A DNA stretch of 7,604 nt from Bacteroidota bacterium (lineage in GTDB: Bacteria; Bacteroidota; Bacteroidia; Bacteroidales; Rikenellaceae). The translations under genes and the position numbers were made by a program. Positions 1 to 6,792 of the stretch are shown one piece after another; position 1 is the first letter of the stretch; the number at the start of each line of letters is the position of its first letter. The stretch spans positions 1 to 7,604 of the forward strand of contig JAEZTA010000005.1 in assembly GCA_023443765.1 (NCBI GenBank), in the 5' to 3' direction. The notes below the pieces were generated by a model, which was not told where the DNA came from, did no database searches, and worked only from the letters and a program-made list of their open reading frames with translations.

Positions 1-2074
1 TAACCAGCCCTTCGGCTCCACGACCAATGAACTGGCTATCGGCGCCACCGAAAATGCGGTCAACGAGGCCAACTCGGTTTATGCCGTCAATGATCAGGTC
101 CGTAGGCCGGTGCGAAATACGGCCATGATCAAGATGCCCAACATGAGCCCCTGGGTGCTGGACCAGTACGGTAACCGTACCGACGAGTATTTCAGCGCTC
201 CCGAGAGTTCATTGCAGGGTATCTTCCCGAACCCGCTGGCACATGTGAACGAATCGACCAACCGGAATAAACTGCGTTCCGTCAATGCGAATTTCGCCTT
301 TGTGTACAATCCGCTTCCGGGACTGGAGATCAAAGCCAACATTGCCTATACGCTTTCGGCGATGCGCAACAACGCCTTCCTGCCGGCATCGGTGCTGAAT
401 GTGAAGTGGGCCAACCAGAACTACAATCAGGGCGTGGAGGCGCAGGCCAACAAAACCGTGACTTACGGCGACATCAAGGTCAACTACCATGCGCTGCTCA
501 ATCATAAGCACGACATCCTGCTTACGCTCGGCGACCAGATCGAGGCTACCAACAACAACAGTTACAGCATCACTACCTCCGGCAGCGGCGCCGAGGAGGT
601 TAGTTCGCCCTCTTCGGAAGGCAAGATCATCAAGATGAATTCGGCCTGGGCAAAACGCCGTACGGTCGGAATCACCGGAAGTTTCAACTATGTGTACGAC
701 GAGCGTTATGCCATCAACATCGCAGGCCGCATAAACGCCAATTCCAACACGGGACGCAACAACCGTTGGTCGTCCATCCGTCCCTCTCTGTCGGCCGTGT
801 GGCGTCTGAACAACGAGAAGTTCATGAAGGGGATAAAATGGATCGACGAGATGCGCGTGAGAGCCAGTTGGGGCCAGAGCGAGCGCGTGCCTGCGTCCAG
901 TTTCACGACGGGTACGTTTGCCAACGAGGATGCCTATATGGACCGTCCTTCGATCAAGCCCAACCAGATGCAGCTCGACAACCTCAAGCCCGAGATCGTG
1001 ACCTCGTACAACCTGGGTTTCGAATCAGCTTTGAAAAACAATATGATCCGGGTCAATTTCGACTATTACGACAAGCGGACTTCCGACCTGATAATGACGG
1101 ACATGGCCATTCAGTCGACGACGGGTTACGGCTCGGTCCGCAGGTATAACGGCGGCAATATCCGCAACCACGGCTGGGAATTGTCGGTGAGCCTGAACAA
1201 CATCGTGAAAGTCGGCAATTTCCGGCTCAGCCTCTCGAACATCAACCTTTCGCGTAACGTCAACGAGATTACCTCGCTGCCGGTGAACATGATTGCCGAG
1301 AAATATACGATCGGCAACGGAAACTATGCCCGCAAGATTATGGAAGGCAAGCCGATGGGTTCGATCTATGGTTATATCTTCGAGGGTATCTACCAGAACT
1401 ACGACGAGACGCTGGCCCGCGATGCCAACGGTGAACTGATCCGCGACATCGACGGTAATACGGTTCCCATCCGCGTTGCCGGAACGACCCGCATGCATCC
1501 CGGCGACGCCAAGTACAGGGACGTGAACCACGACGGTGTGATCGACGAACGCGACATCGTCTACCTCGGATCGTCTTTCCCGACGATTACCGGCGGCGGT
1601 GCGCTGGTCCTGAACTACAAATCGTGGCAGTTGCGTACGTCGCTGCACTTCCGCCTCGGGCACAGCATCATCAATATGGTGCGGCACGACCTCGAAAAGA
1701 TGAATAACGGTAATAACCAGTCGAAGAATGCGCTGCGCCGCTGGCGGTTCGAGGGCGACGATACCGATGTGCCCCGCGCCTTGTGGGGTACGAACTACAA
1801 CTCGATGGGCAGCAGCAAATTCGTCGAGGACGGATCGTTCTTCAAAATCAAGGATATTTCGCTGAACTACCGGATTCCCCAGCGAGTCTGCGCGAAGATC
1901 GGCCTGTCGAGTGCGTTGGTCGGTATTACGACCTACAACCTGTTCACTTTCACGGATTATACGGGACAGGACCCCGAGGTGGGTGTTGAAAACGGAGCCT
2001 ACGGCCTGGCGATCGACAGAAGCCGTACGCCGCCCGCCCGCCGTGTCGCCGTCAGCTTATCGTTCACGTTCTAA
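1..2074 (+). CDS. SusC/RagA-family TonB-dependent outer-membrane transporter, 5'-truncated by window edge (SusC1)
   Basis: The frame is open from base 2 to the TAA at 2072-2074, giving about 690 codons with no start in view. SusC proteins are usually around 1000 residues, so the signal peptide, N-terminal domain and plug lie upstream, and what is seen is mostly the 22-stranded beta barrel. Family marks are the alternating strand pattern, the motif VRASWGQS, the stretch NLKPEIVTSYNLGFE, the acidic loop DVNHDGVIDERD near base 1520, FVEDGSFFKIKDISLNYRIP, YTGQDPEVG, and a C-terminal strand ending SLSFTF with the terminal Phe expected for barrel assembly. Such proteins import oligosaccharides or peptides across the outer membrane using TonB energy, with SusD as the lid. 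The susD-type gene follows after 11 bases. An internal GTG at 110 is not the start, because homology-like sequence continues upstream of it. Family call is firm; the substrate is unknown. Confidence 0.95.
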   Translation, partial: NQPFGSTTNELAIGATENAVNEANSVYAVNDQVRRPVRNTAMIKMPNMSPWVLDQYGNRTDEYFSAPESSLQGIFPNPLAHVNESTNRNKLRSVNANFAFVYNPLPGLEIKANIAYTLSAMRNNAFLPASVLNVKWANQNYNQGVEAQANKTVTYGDIKVNYHALLNHKHDILLTLGDQIEATNNNSYSITTSGSGAEEVSSPSSEGKIIKMNSAWAKRRTVGITGSFNYVYDERYAINIAGRINANSNTGRNNRWSSIRPSLSAVWRLNNEKFMKGIKWIDEMRVRASWGQSERVPASSFTTGTFANEDAYMDRPSIKPNQMQLDNLKPEIVTSYNLGFESALKNNMIRVNFDYYDKRTSDLIMTDMAIQSTTGYGSVRRYNGGNIRNHGWELSVSLNNIVKVGNFRLSLSNINLSRNVNEITSLPVNMIAEKYTIGNGNYARKIMEGKPMGSIYGYIFEGIYQNYDETLARDANGELIRDIDGNTVPIRVAGTTRMHPGDAKYRDVNHDGVIDERDIVYLGSSFPTITGGGALVLNYKSWQLRTSLHFRLGHSIINMVRHDLEKMNNGNNQSKNALRRWRFEGDDTDVPRALWGTNYNSMGSSKFVEDGSFFKIKDISLNYRIPQRVCAKIGLSSALVGITTYNLFTFTDYTGQDPEVGVENGAYGLAIDRSRTPPARRVAVSLSFTF
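1520..1555 (+). other. EF-hand-like acidic loop inside SusC1
   Basis: The twelve codons read D-V-N-H-D-G-V-I-D-E-R-D, which fits the calcium-loop pattern DxNxDGxIDxxD (ligand positions 1, 3, 5, 9 and 12, with Gly at 6 and Ile at 8). Loops of this kind are common in the extracellular part of SusC-family barrels. Calcium binding is an inference from the pattern. It may simply be a structural turn. Confidence 0.6.
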
Positions 2075-2085
2075 AACCTGAGAGT

Positions 2086-3582
2086 ATGAATAAGAGATAT
2101 TTTTTCAATAGCCTGAAAGCATTGCTGCTGTTCCTGCTGGTGTCAAGTACGGCGGGATGTAACAACTGGCTCGACGTGAAACCCGAGAACGAGCAGCCCA
2201 ACGATGAGTTCTGGAATAACAAAGAGGAGGTCGACGCTGTCATGATGAGCGCCTACCAGCAACTCCGCAACAACCTCGAATACCTGGTAAGATGGGGCGA
2301 ATTGCGTGGCGATGCGACGATTCTCGGCCCGGGCCTGACCTCCAACGAGAATATGCTTGCCGTGAAGGCTCTCGACATCAAGGCTGACAACCCGATTTGC
2401 AAGTGGCAGCAGTTTTACAATGCCATCAATCGCTGCAATGCCGTGATCATGTATGCGGAGGGTGTTATTGCGCGCGACCGGACCTTCACGCAGAAGGCCT
2501 GCGACGCCTACATCGCCGAGGCGAAGTGGGTCCGCGCCCTCTGCTATTTCTACCTGGTCCGCACGTTCCGCGACGTTCCCTACATTACCGAACCCTACCT
2601 GAACGACAGTCAGGAGTTCCGCATTCCCAAGAGCGACGGCATGGATGTGCTCCGGGCTGTTGCCGCCGACCTGCGCGCCTGTGCACAGCAGATTCCGGTG
2701 GCTTACAGCCCCGGTTCGTGGGAGAACAAGGGCCGCGCAACGGTCTGGGCGCTCTACGCCCTGCTGGCCGACATTTACCTGTGGCTCGGCGAGTACGACG
2801 AGACGATCGCCATGTGCGGGAATATCGAAAAGTCGGGCCTTTACACGCTGCTTCCTAATGAAAACTGGTATCAGCTCTACAACCCGGGCAACTCCGACGA
2901 GAGCATCTTCGAGTTGCAGTGGAGTGCGGCGCTGCTTCAGACCAACAATCTTTTCGCCTGGTTCTACAACGAGAGTAACACGAATAACTACGCTATTTCG
3001 GACGGTGCTGTCGCCAAATTCAACGAATATGCCGATGAGACGGACATTCGCGGCACGGGAGGCAGTTATATTGATACGAGCCGCAAGATCTGGAAATATG
3101 CCGGAACGGCGACGGGTGTCGACAACCTCCGCGAATCGGGCCAGCGCGATGCCAACTGGATTATCTACCGATTGGCCGACGTACTGCTGATGAAGGCCGA
3201 GGCTCTCGTTATGCGGGGCGGCGAAGGGGACAAGGATGCCGCCTACGCCATCATTACCCAAATCCGCGAACGTGCCGGATATATCCAGCATCCGCCGATG
3301 CCCGACAACCTGTCCGATGCGATCGACCTGGTACTGGACGAGCGCCTGCGCGAACTCTGCTTCGAAGGCAAGCGCTGGTTCGACCTGGTGCGCGTGGCCG
3401 TGCGCAACGACGGAGAGTACAAGAGCAAGCTCGTGACGCTGCTGCTCCAGAACGTTGCGGCCAAAGACCGCCCGTTGTACGAGGCCAAACTGCAAAACAC
3501 CTACGGTTACTACCTGCCGATCAACGAGGACGACATGGCGGCCAGCGGCGGTATCCTGGTGCAGAATCCCTACTACTTATAA
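2086..3582 (+). CDS. SusD/RagB-family surface nutrient-binding lipoprotein
   Basis: This 498-residue protein is close to the usual SusD length of 500-600. A lipoprotein signal peptide ends in the lipobox STAGC, with the lipidated Cys at residue 25, followed by the typical NNWLDVKP. SusD marks in order are WQQFYNAINRCNAVI (about 106-120), AKWVRALCYFYLVRTFRDVPY (about 146-166), a TPR-like helical stretch GRATVWALYALLADIYLWLG (about 212-231), YRLADVLLMKAEAL (about 361-374), the RagB/SusD C-terminal signature FEGKRWFDLVR (426-436) and YYLPINEDDM near the end, closing on NPYYL. SusD proteins sit on the cell surface as a hinged lid over the SusC barrel and capture the ligand. The ATG at 2086, 11 bases after the SusC1 stop, directly precedes the charged n-region MNKR of the signal peptide, which fixes the start. 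Ligand residues cannot be assigned from sequence alone, so substrate is unknown. Confidence 0.97.
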   Translation: MNKRYFFNSLKALLLFLLVSSTAGCNNWLDVKPENEQPNDEFWNNKEEVDAVMMSAYQQLRNNLEYLVRWGELRGDATILGPGLTSNENMLAVKALDIKADNPICKWQQFYNAINRCNAVIMYAEGVIARDRTFTQKACDAYIAEAKWVRALCYFYLVRTFRDVPYITEPYLNDSQEFRIPKSDGMDVLRAVAADLRACAQQIPVAYSPGSWENKGRATVWALYALLADIYLWLGEYDETIAMCGNIEKSGLYTLLPNENWYQLYNPGNSDESIFELQWSAALLQTNNLFAWFYNESNTNNYAISDGAVAKFNEYADETDIRGTGGSYIDTSRKIWKYAGTATGVDNLRESGQRDANWIIYRLADVLLMKAEALVMRGGEGDKDAAYAIITQIRERAGYIQHPPMPDNLSDAIDLVLDERLRELCFEGKRWFDLVRVAVRNDGEYKSKLVTLLLQNVAAKDRPLYEAKLQNTYGYYLPINEDDMAASGGILVQNPYYL

Positions 3583-3605
3583 CCTAACCGACAATAACGG
3601 ACCTT

Positions 3606-5165
3606 ATGCGTAAAATCATAGCAATCATAGCGGGCGTCCTGCTGCTGGGCAGCTGTACCGACCCGTTCAAGAACCAGGCGTTCCGCACCTCCGATGAGCA
3701 GGCTGTCGGCGAATGGCTTGCCGACCAGCCCGAATACTCGATGTGGGTCGCCATGCTCAAAAAAGCCAACATATACAATGCGTTGAACCTCGGAGCTAAC
3801 CAGTTTACGTGCTTCGTGGCGGATAACGCCGCCGTGGAGGCCTACCTGCAAAAGAACGATTACAAGTCGATCGACGAAATAACTGCCGACGTACTCGATT
3901 TCCTGCTGCGCTACCACATCATCAACGGCGCCAAGATCGCCAGCGCCAACCTGATGCTGAAACTCCCGCTGCCCGCCCTTACCGGCGATTACCTCACGGC
4001 CGGTGTGGAGACTGCCACGCAGAAACGCTATATCGACAACGGCGAGGGCAAGGAGCGTTCATACCTCGTCCGCAAGGACATCCCGATGGCCAACGGCGTG
4101 ATTCACTCGCTGGATAAGCTGCTGGAGCCGCTGACCGTGAGCGTATGGGACAACATTTCCGACAATGCGTCCTATTCGATCTTTGCGGCGGCGGTTCAGG
4201 CCTGCGGGCTCGACGAATGGCTTCATAACACCTACCGGACCATCGGGGAGACCACCATCCGCGAAAACAAGACCGTGCTGGTCGTATCGGACGAGGTGTT
4301 CCATAGCCATGGCATCAACAGCCTGGAGGACCTGAAAGCCCGTTTCGGCGGCGACCCTGCCGACGAGGAGTCGGATTTCTACCAATATATGATCTATCAC
4401 ATGATGGACAAGCTGAACGGCTATGCCGAACTGACGACTTTCCCTTCGGGCTACAAGTCGATGACCCTTTACACCTGCTCTGAGGTGAAGGGACTTTCGG
4501 TGCTCGATACGGGCAGCGCCATCACGTTTAACCCGCAGGTTGCCGAAGAGAGTTTCCGCATCATCGGGAACCGGCGCGACATCCCGGCCAAGAACGGCTA
4601 TATCCACGAGATCGACAACCTGGGCGTACTCCCGGTGTCGATGGCCCACTACGTCGTGGTCTGGGAGCCTACCGACAAGGTTGAATTCCAGGCCGTGCCT
4701 TTCTACCGCGTGGAGAAGGGCGCCGGCAGTCAGGTACAGAAATACAGCCTGATCGACAATAATCTCGACGTTCCCGGCATCCGCTGGGAGGCGATTCCCG
4801 AGACCAAAGCCGAAGTATGGTATCACAGCGAATATGTGGGCAACGGACGCTACCTCAACAGCGACGCCCTCTACTGGAACATGGGCGACATCGGCTGGCT
4901 CGAAGTCGACATTCCGGTGCTTCCCGTCGGAACCTATACGTTCACGATCGAGAAGTCGAACGACGCCAACTACGGCGGCAAGTGCAACATCATGTGGGAC
5001 GACGTGAGCATGGGCAACGACCGTAACTTCGTCAACGGCGACGCCGTGGGAACCTGGGGCAACCGTACGTTGACCAGCGAAGAACCCCATACCGTGCGCT
5101 TCATCGTCGGCTCCAACGGCGGAATCTGCGGATTCGACCGCATCACGTTTGTTCCGGTGGAATAA
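3606..5165 (+). CDS. Lipoprotein with tandem fasciclin (FAS1) domains and Trp-rich C-terminal beta domain (FAS1-A)
   Basis: This 519-residue protein has a short lipoprotein signal peptide with lipobox LLGSC (Cys17), followed by TDPFK. FAS1 region 1 (about 42-177) has the H1-like strand FTCFVADNAAVEAYL (67-81), the H2-like LLRYHIINGAKI (about 99-110) and the closing MANGVIHSLDKLLEPL. FAS1 region 2 (about 188-343) is weaker: it has KTVLVVSDEVF (222-232), YQYMIYHMMDKL, and closes on AKNGYIHEIDNLGVL. Residues 346-519 are predicted beta-rich with seven Trp (353, 394, 405, 424, 431, 464, 484) and end on GFDRITFVPVE, like the last strand of a jelly-roll or carbohydrate-binding fold. FAS1 domains mediate adhesion and ligand binding and have no catalytic site. 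It follows susD by 23 bases, the place of SusE or surface glycan-binding proteins in Sus-like operons, so a surface binding role is likely but inferred. The ATG at 3606 fits the signal peptide directly. Confidence 0.88.
   Translation: MRKIIAIIAGVLLLGSCTDPFKNQAFRTSDEQAVGEWLADQPEYSMWVAMLKKANIYNALNLGANQFTCFVADNAAVEAYLQKNDYKSIDEITADVLDFLLRYHIINGAKIASANLMLKLPLPALTGDYLTAGVETATQKRYIDNGEGKERSYLVRKDIPMANGVIHSLDKLLEPLTVSVWDNISDNASYSIFAAAVQACGLDEWLHNTYRTIGETTIRENKTVLVVSDEVFHSHGINSLEDLKARFGGDPADEESDFYQYMIYHMMDKLNGYAELTTFPSGYKSMTLYTCSEVKGLSVLDTGSAITFNPQVAEESFRIIGNRRDIPAKNGYIHEIDNLGVLPVSMAHYVVVWEPTDKVEFQAVPFYRVEKGAGSQVQKYSLIDNNLDVPGIRWEAIPETKAEVWYHSEYVGNGRYLNSDALYWNMGDIGWLEVDIPVLPVGTYTFTIEKSNDANYGGKCNIMWDDVSMGNDRNFVNGDAVGTWGNRTLTSEEPHTVRFIVGSNGGICGFDRITFVPVE
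4641..5162 (+). other. C-terminal Trp-rich beta domain of FAS1-A, candidate ligand-binding module
   Basis: About 174 residues follow the second FAS1 region. They contain seven Trp plus many Tyr and Gly, and end in a strand GFDRITFVPVE typical of galactose-binding-like or CBM6-like sandwiches, where a closing Asp-x-Ile-x-Phe strand is common. Exposed Trp often stack on sugar rings in carbohydrate-binding modules. I cannot assign a named family by eye, and the boundaries are estimates. Confidence 0.5.
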
Positions 5166-5182
5166 GTTCCTGTGCCTGAATC

Positions 5183-5198
5183 AAAAAAATGAAGAGAT
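5183..5198 (+). promoter_or_regulatory. A-rich translation initiation region of FAS1-B
   Basis: A run of seven A (5183-5189) followed by the purine stretch GAAGAG (5191-5196) lies just before the ATG at 5199. A-rich upstream regions are the usual start context in Bacteroidota, where Shine-Dalgarno pairing matters little. An earlier ATG at 5189 in another frame gives only seven codons before a stop at 5210-5212. In the FAS1-B frame a TGA at 5190-5192 blocks any further upstream start, so 5199 is the first possible ATG. Confidence 0.45.
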
Positions 5199-6773
5199 AT
5201 GTATATTCCTAAGAATACGATCATTAAAGCATTGGGTTGCCTGGCGGTCCTGGCGGCTGCGGCCTGCACCAATGCCGTGGACGACTATTACACCGGCGGC
5301 GAAACGGCCACCGGCGAAGGAACTGTCCTCGAATACCTGGAGACGATACCCGACTGTTCCGAGTTCGTGAAACTCATTGGCGAAACCGGCCTGACCGAGA
5401 TTCTCTCGGGCAAGGACCTCGTGACGGTGTGGGCCCCGGCCAATTCCCAGCTGCCTGCGGAGGTGGCTGCGATGAGCGCTGCCGAGAAACTGCGCCTCGT
5501 GCGCAACCACATCTCGATCACGACGATCTTCAGCCGCAACCTCGCCCGCCTTTCGACCGTGGGCACGATGGCCGGCAAATACCTGACCGTAGACCACTCG
5601 TCGGAAGCCTACACGATCGATGGCGTACAACTTACTGAAATGGACCGGGTGTTCCAGAACGGCGTCGTACACCGGACCTCGGAGTGGCTGCTTCCGCGCA
5701 AGAACCTCTACCAGTGGCTCGAAGAGGTCGGTGACGACTATTCCCGCTTCCGCGATACGCTTCTGGTTCACAACGTGAGGACCTTCGACAAGGAGAACAG
5801 CCCGATCCTTGGCGTGGACGAGAACGGCCGCATCATCTACGACTCGGTGTGGATCGTGAAGAACGACCTGCTGAGCGACCTCGACCTCAACGACGAGAGC
5901 GTGCGCTATACGCTTCTGGCCCCGGACAATGCCGCTTTCGAAGCGATGTTCCGCGAAAAGACGGAATACCTGAAAAGCATCGAGCGTGAAGTGACGCAGG
6001 AGGATACCGTCAGGTGGGTGACCTGGATGATGCAGGCGTCGCTCCACAAGGGAGTGGTGAATTTCGAGCCGCAGAACACCCTGAAGTCGGTTCTCGGCAA
6101 GGAGGTTCGTACCGACTATCAGACCGTACTCGATCCTGTGGAGATGAGCAACGGCCGCATCTATCCGATGAGCAAATGCTATGTTCCGCGCAGCGTCTAT
6201 TTCGAGAATATCTGGTTTAATCCCTATTATCTGCGGAAGGAGATTATCGACGGGGGAGGCAACTTTACCAAGAATCCCGGAACTTACGACTCTTACAAAA
6301 GCACGATCAACAACGTCAACAGCCGGTTGGTTCCCGATAAACTGGCGGCCTTCTTCCAGTATACGACCAACTTCGAGGATAACTATTACCAGTTCAAGAG
6401 TTGCTATTACGACGAGGAGTTGCTGACGAATATCCCGCTCAATGTCATGCCGGGCAAGTATAAGATTCAGTGTCATCTGGTCAGCTATAAATTTAACAAT
6501 GCCAACCAGACCGATATTCTGGACATCTATCAGGTTCACGGCGAAAATGATATGACCCTGATCGGACGTGCGGAAGGTATCGTGGCCAATGCGTTCGACG
6601 ACGGACAGGCCACCGGCAACAGCGTGATCGGTCTGCTGACCGATGAATACGAAGTCACCGGCAAATACGGGCAGCTCGAACTGCGGGTGGTCATTCCCGG
6701 CAAATATACCATGGGCGAAAAGCGCCGCATCTGCGTGGGCCGGATCGTCCTGACCCCGACCGATAATTACTAA
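5199..6773 (+). CDS. Second lipoprotein with tandem fasciclin-like domains and C-terminal beta domain (FAS1-B)
   Basis: This 524-residue protein has a signal peptide with lipobox LAAAAC (Cys23), then TNAVDDYYTGG; the acidic pair soon after Cys may favour surface export, though it is not an exact known export signal. FAS1-like region 1 (about 42-165) shows LVTVWAPANSQL (74-85), VRNHISITTIF and closing NGVVHRTSEWLLP. FAS1-like region 2 (about 168-345) is enlarged by an insert and shows YTLLAPDNAAFEAM (237-250), the canonical FAS1 H1 pattern, then NGRIYPMSKCYVP. Residues about 346-524 form a Tyr-rich, Trp-free beta-rich domain with VMPGKYKIQCHLVSY and final strand ICVGRIVLTPTDNY. The overall plan matches the upstream neighbour (signal peptide, two FAS1, C-terminal sandwich), but sequence similarity by eye is low, so they look like old paralogues. 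It starts 33 bases after FAS1-A. A surface binding or scaffold role is inferred; no enzyme motif is seen. Confidence 0.85.
   Translation: MYIPKNTIIKALGCLAVLAAAACTNAVDDYYTGGETATGEGTVLEYLETIPDCSEFVKLIGETGLTEILSGKDLVTVWAPANSQLPAEVAAMSAAEKLRLVRNHISITTIFSRNLARLSTVGTMAGKYLTVDHSSEAYTIDGVQLTEMDRVFQNGVVHRTSEWLLPRKNLYQWLEEVGDDYSRFRDTLLVHNVRTFDKENSPILGVDENGRIIYDSVWIVKNDLLSDLDLNDESVRYTLLAPDNAAFEAMFREKTEYLKSIEREVTQEDTVRWVTWMMQASLHKGVVNFEPQNTLKSVLGKEVRTDYQTVLDPVEMSNGRIYPMSKCYVPRSVYFENIWFNPYYLRKEIIDGGGNFTKNPGTYDSYKSTINNVNSRLVPDKLAAFFQYTTNFEDNYYQFKSCYYDEELLTNIPLNVMPGKYKIQCHLVSYKFNNANQTDILDIYQVHGENDMTLIGRAEGIVANAFDDGQATGNSVIGLLTDEYEVTGKYGQLELRVVIPGKYTMGEKRRICVGRIVLTPTDNY
6231..6770 (+). other. C-terminal beta-rich domain of FAS1-B, family not recognised
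   Basis: Roughly 180 residues after the second FAS1-like region. It alternates short hydrophobic strands with Gly/Asn/Asp turns, contains MPGKYKIQCHLVSY and a parallel late element VIPGKYTM, and ends with a strand similar in pattern to the end of FAS1-A. No Trp is present, in contrast to the seven in the matching part of FAS1-A. The start of the domain is an estimate. Confidence 0.4.
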
Positions 6774-6792
6774 CCCCTAAAAAGAGTGAAAA

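Noticed and set aside
110..112. GTG codon as a start for the first gene
   Set aside because: The same frame is open back to base 2 and the upstream codons read as normal SusC barrel sequence, so the gene is cut by the window edge rather than starting here.
1025..1687. Minus-strand open frame of 220 codons opposite SusC1
   Set aside because: It is antisense to conserved SusC barrel sequence and shows the same composition artefact.
2397..3190. Overlapping plus-strand frames inside susD (2397-2858 and 2645-3190)
   Set aside because: They are out-of-frame readings of susD, rich in Arg, Ala, Ser and Pro, with no signal peptide or motif.
2143..3495. Minus-strand open frame of 450 codons opposite susD
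   Set aside because: It is antisense to an unmistakable SusD gene, with no recognisable motif, and its length is explained by codon bias of the sense gene.
4059..5090. Minus-strand open frame of 343 codons opposite FAS1-A
   Set aside because: Same antisense pattern with low-complexity Val/His/Arg/Gly composition and no own start context or family motif.
5166..5198. Possible terminator or promoter in the widest gap, between FAS1-A and FAS1-B
   Set aside because: No inverted repeat able to form a stable stem and no TTTG/TAnnTTTG pair is visible in the 33 bases; the seven-A run is on the + strand and fits a start-site leader, not a T-tract terminator.
5181..6539. Long minus-strand open frame of 452 codons opposite FAS1-B
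   Set aside because: It lies fully antisense to a gene with a clear lipoprotein signal and FAS1 motifs. Its translation is rich in Val, Arg and His with no domain or signal I recognise, as expected when G/C-rich third positions suppress stops on the other strand.
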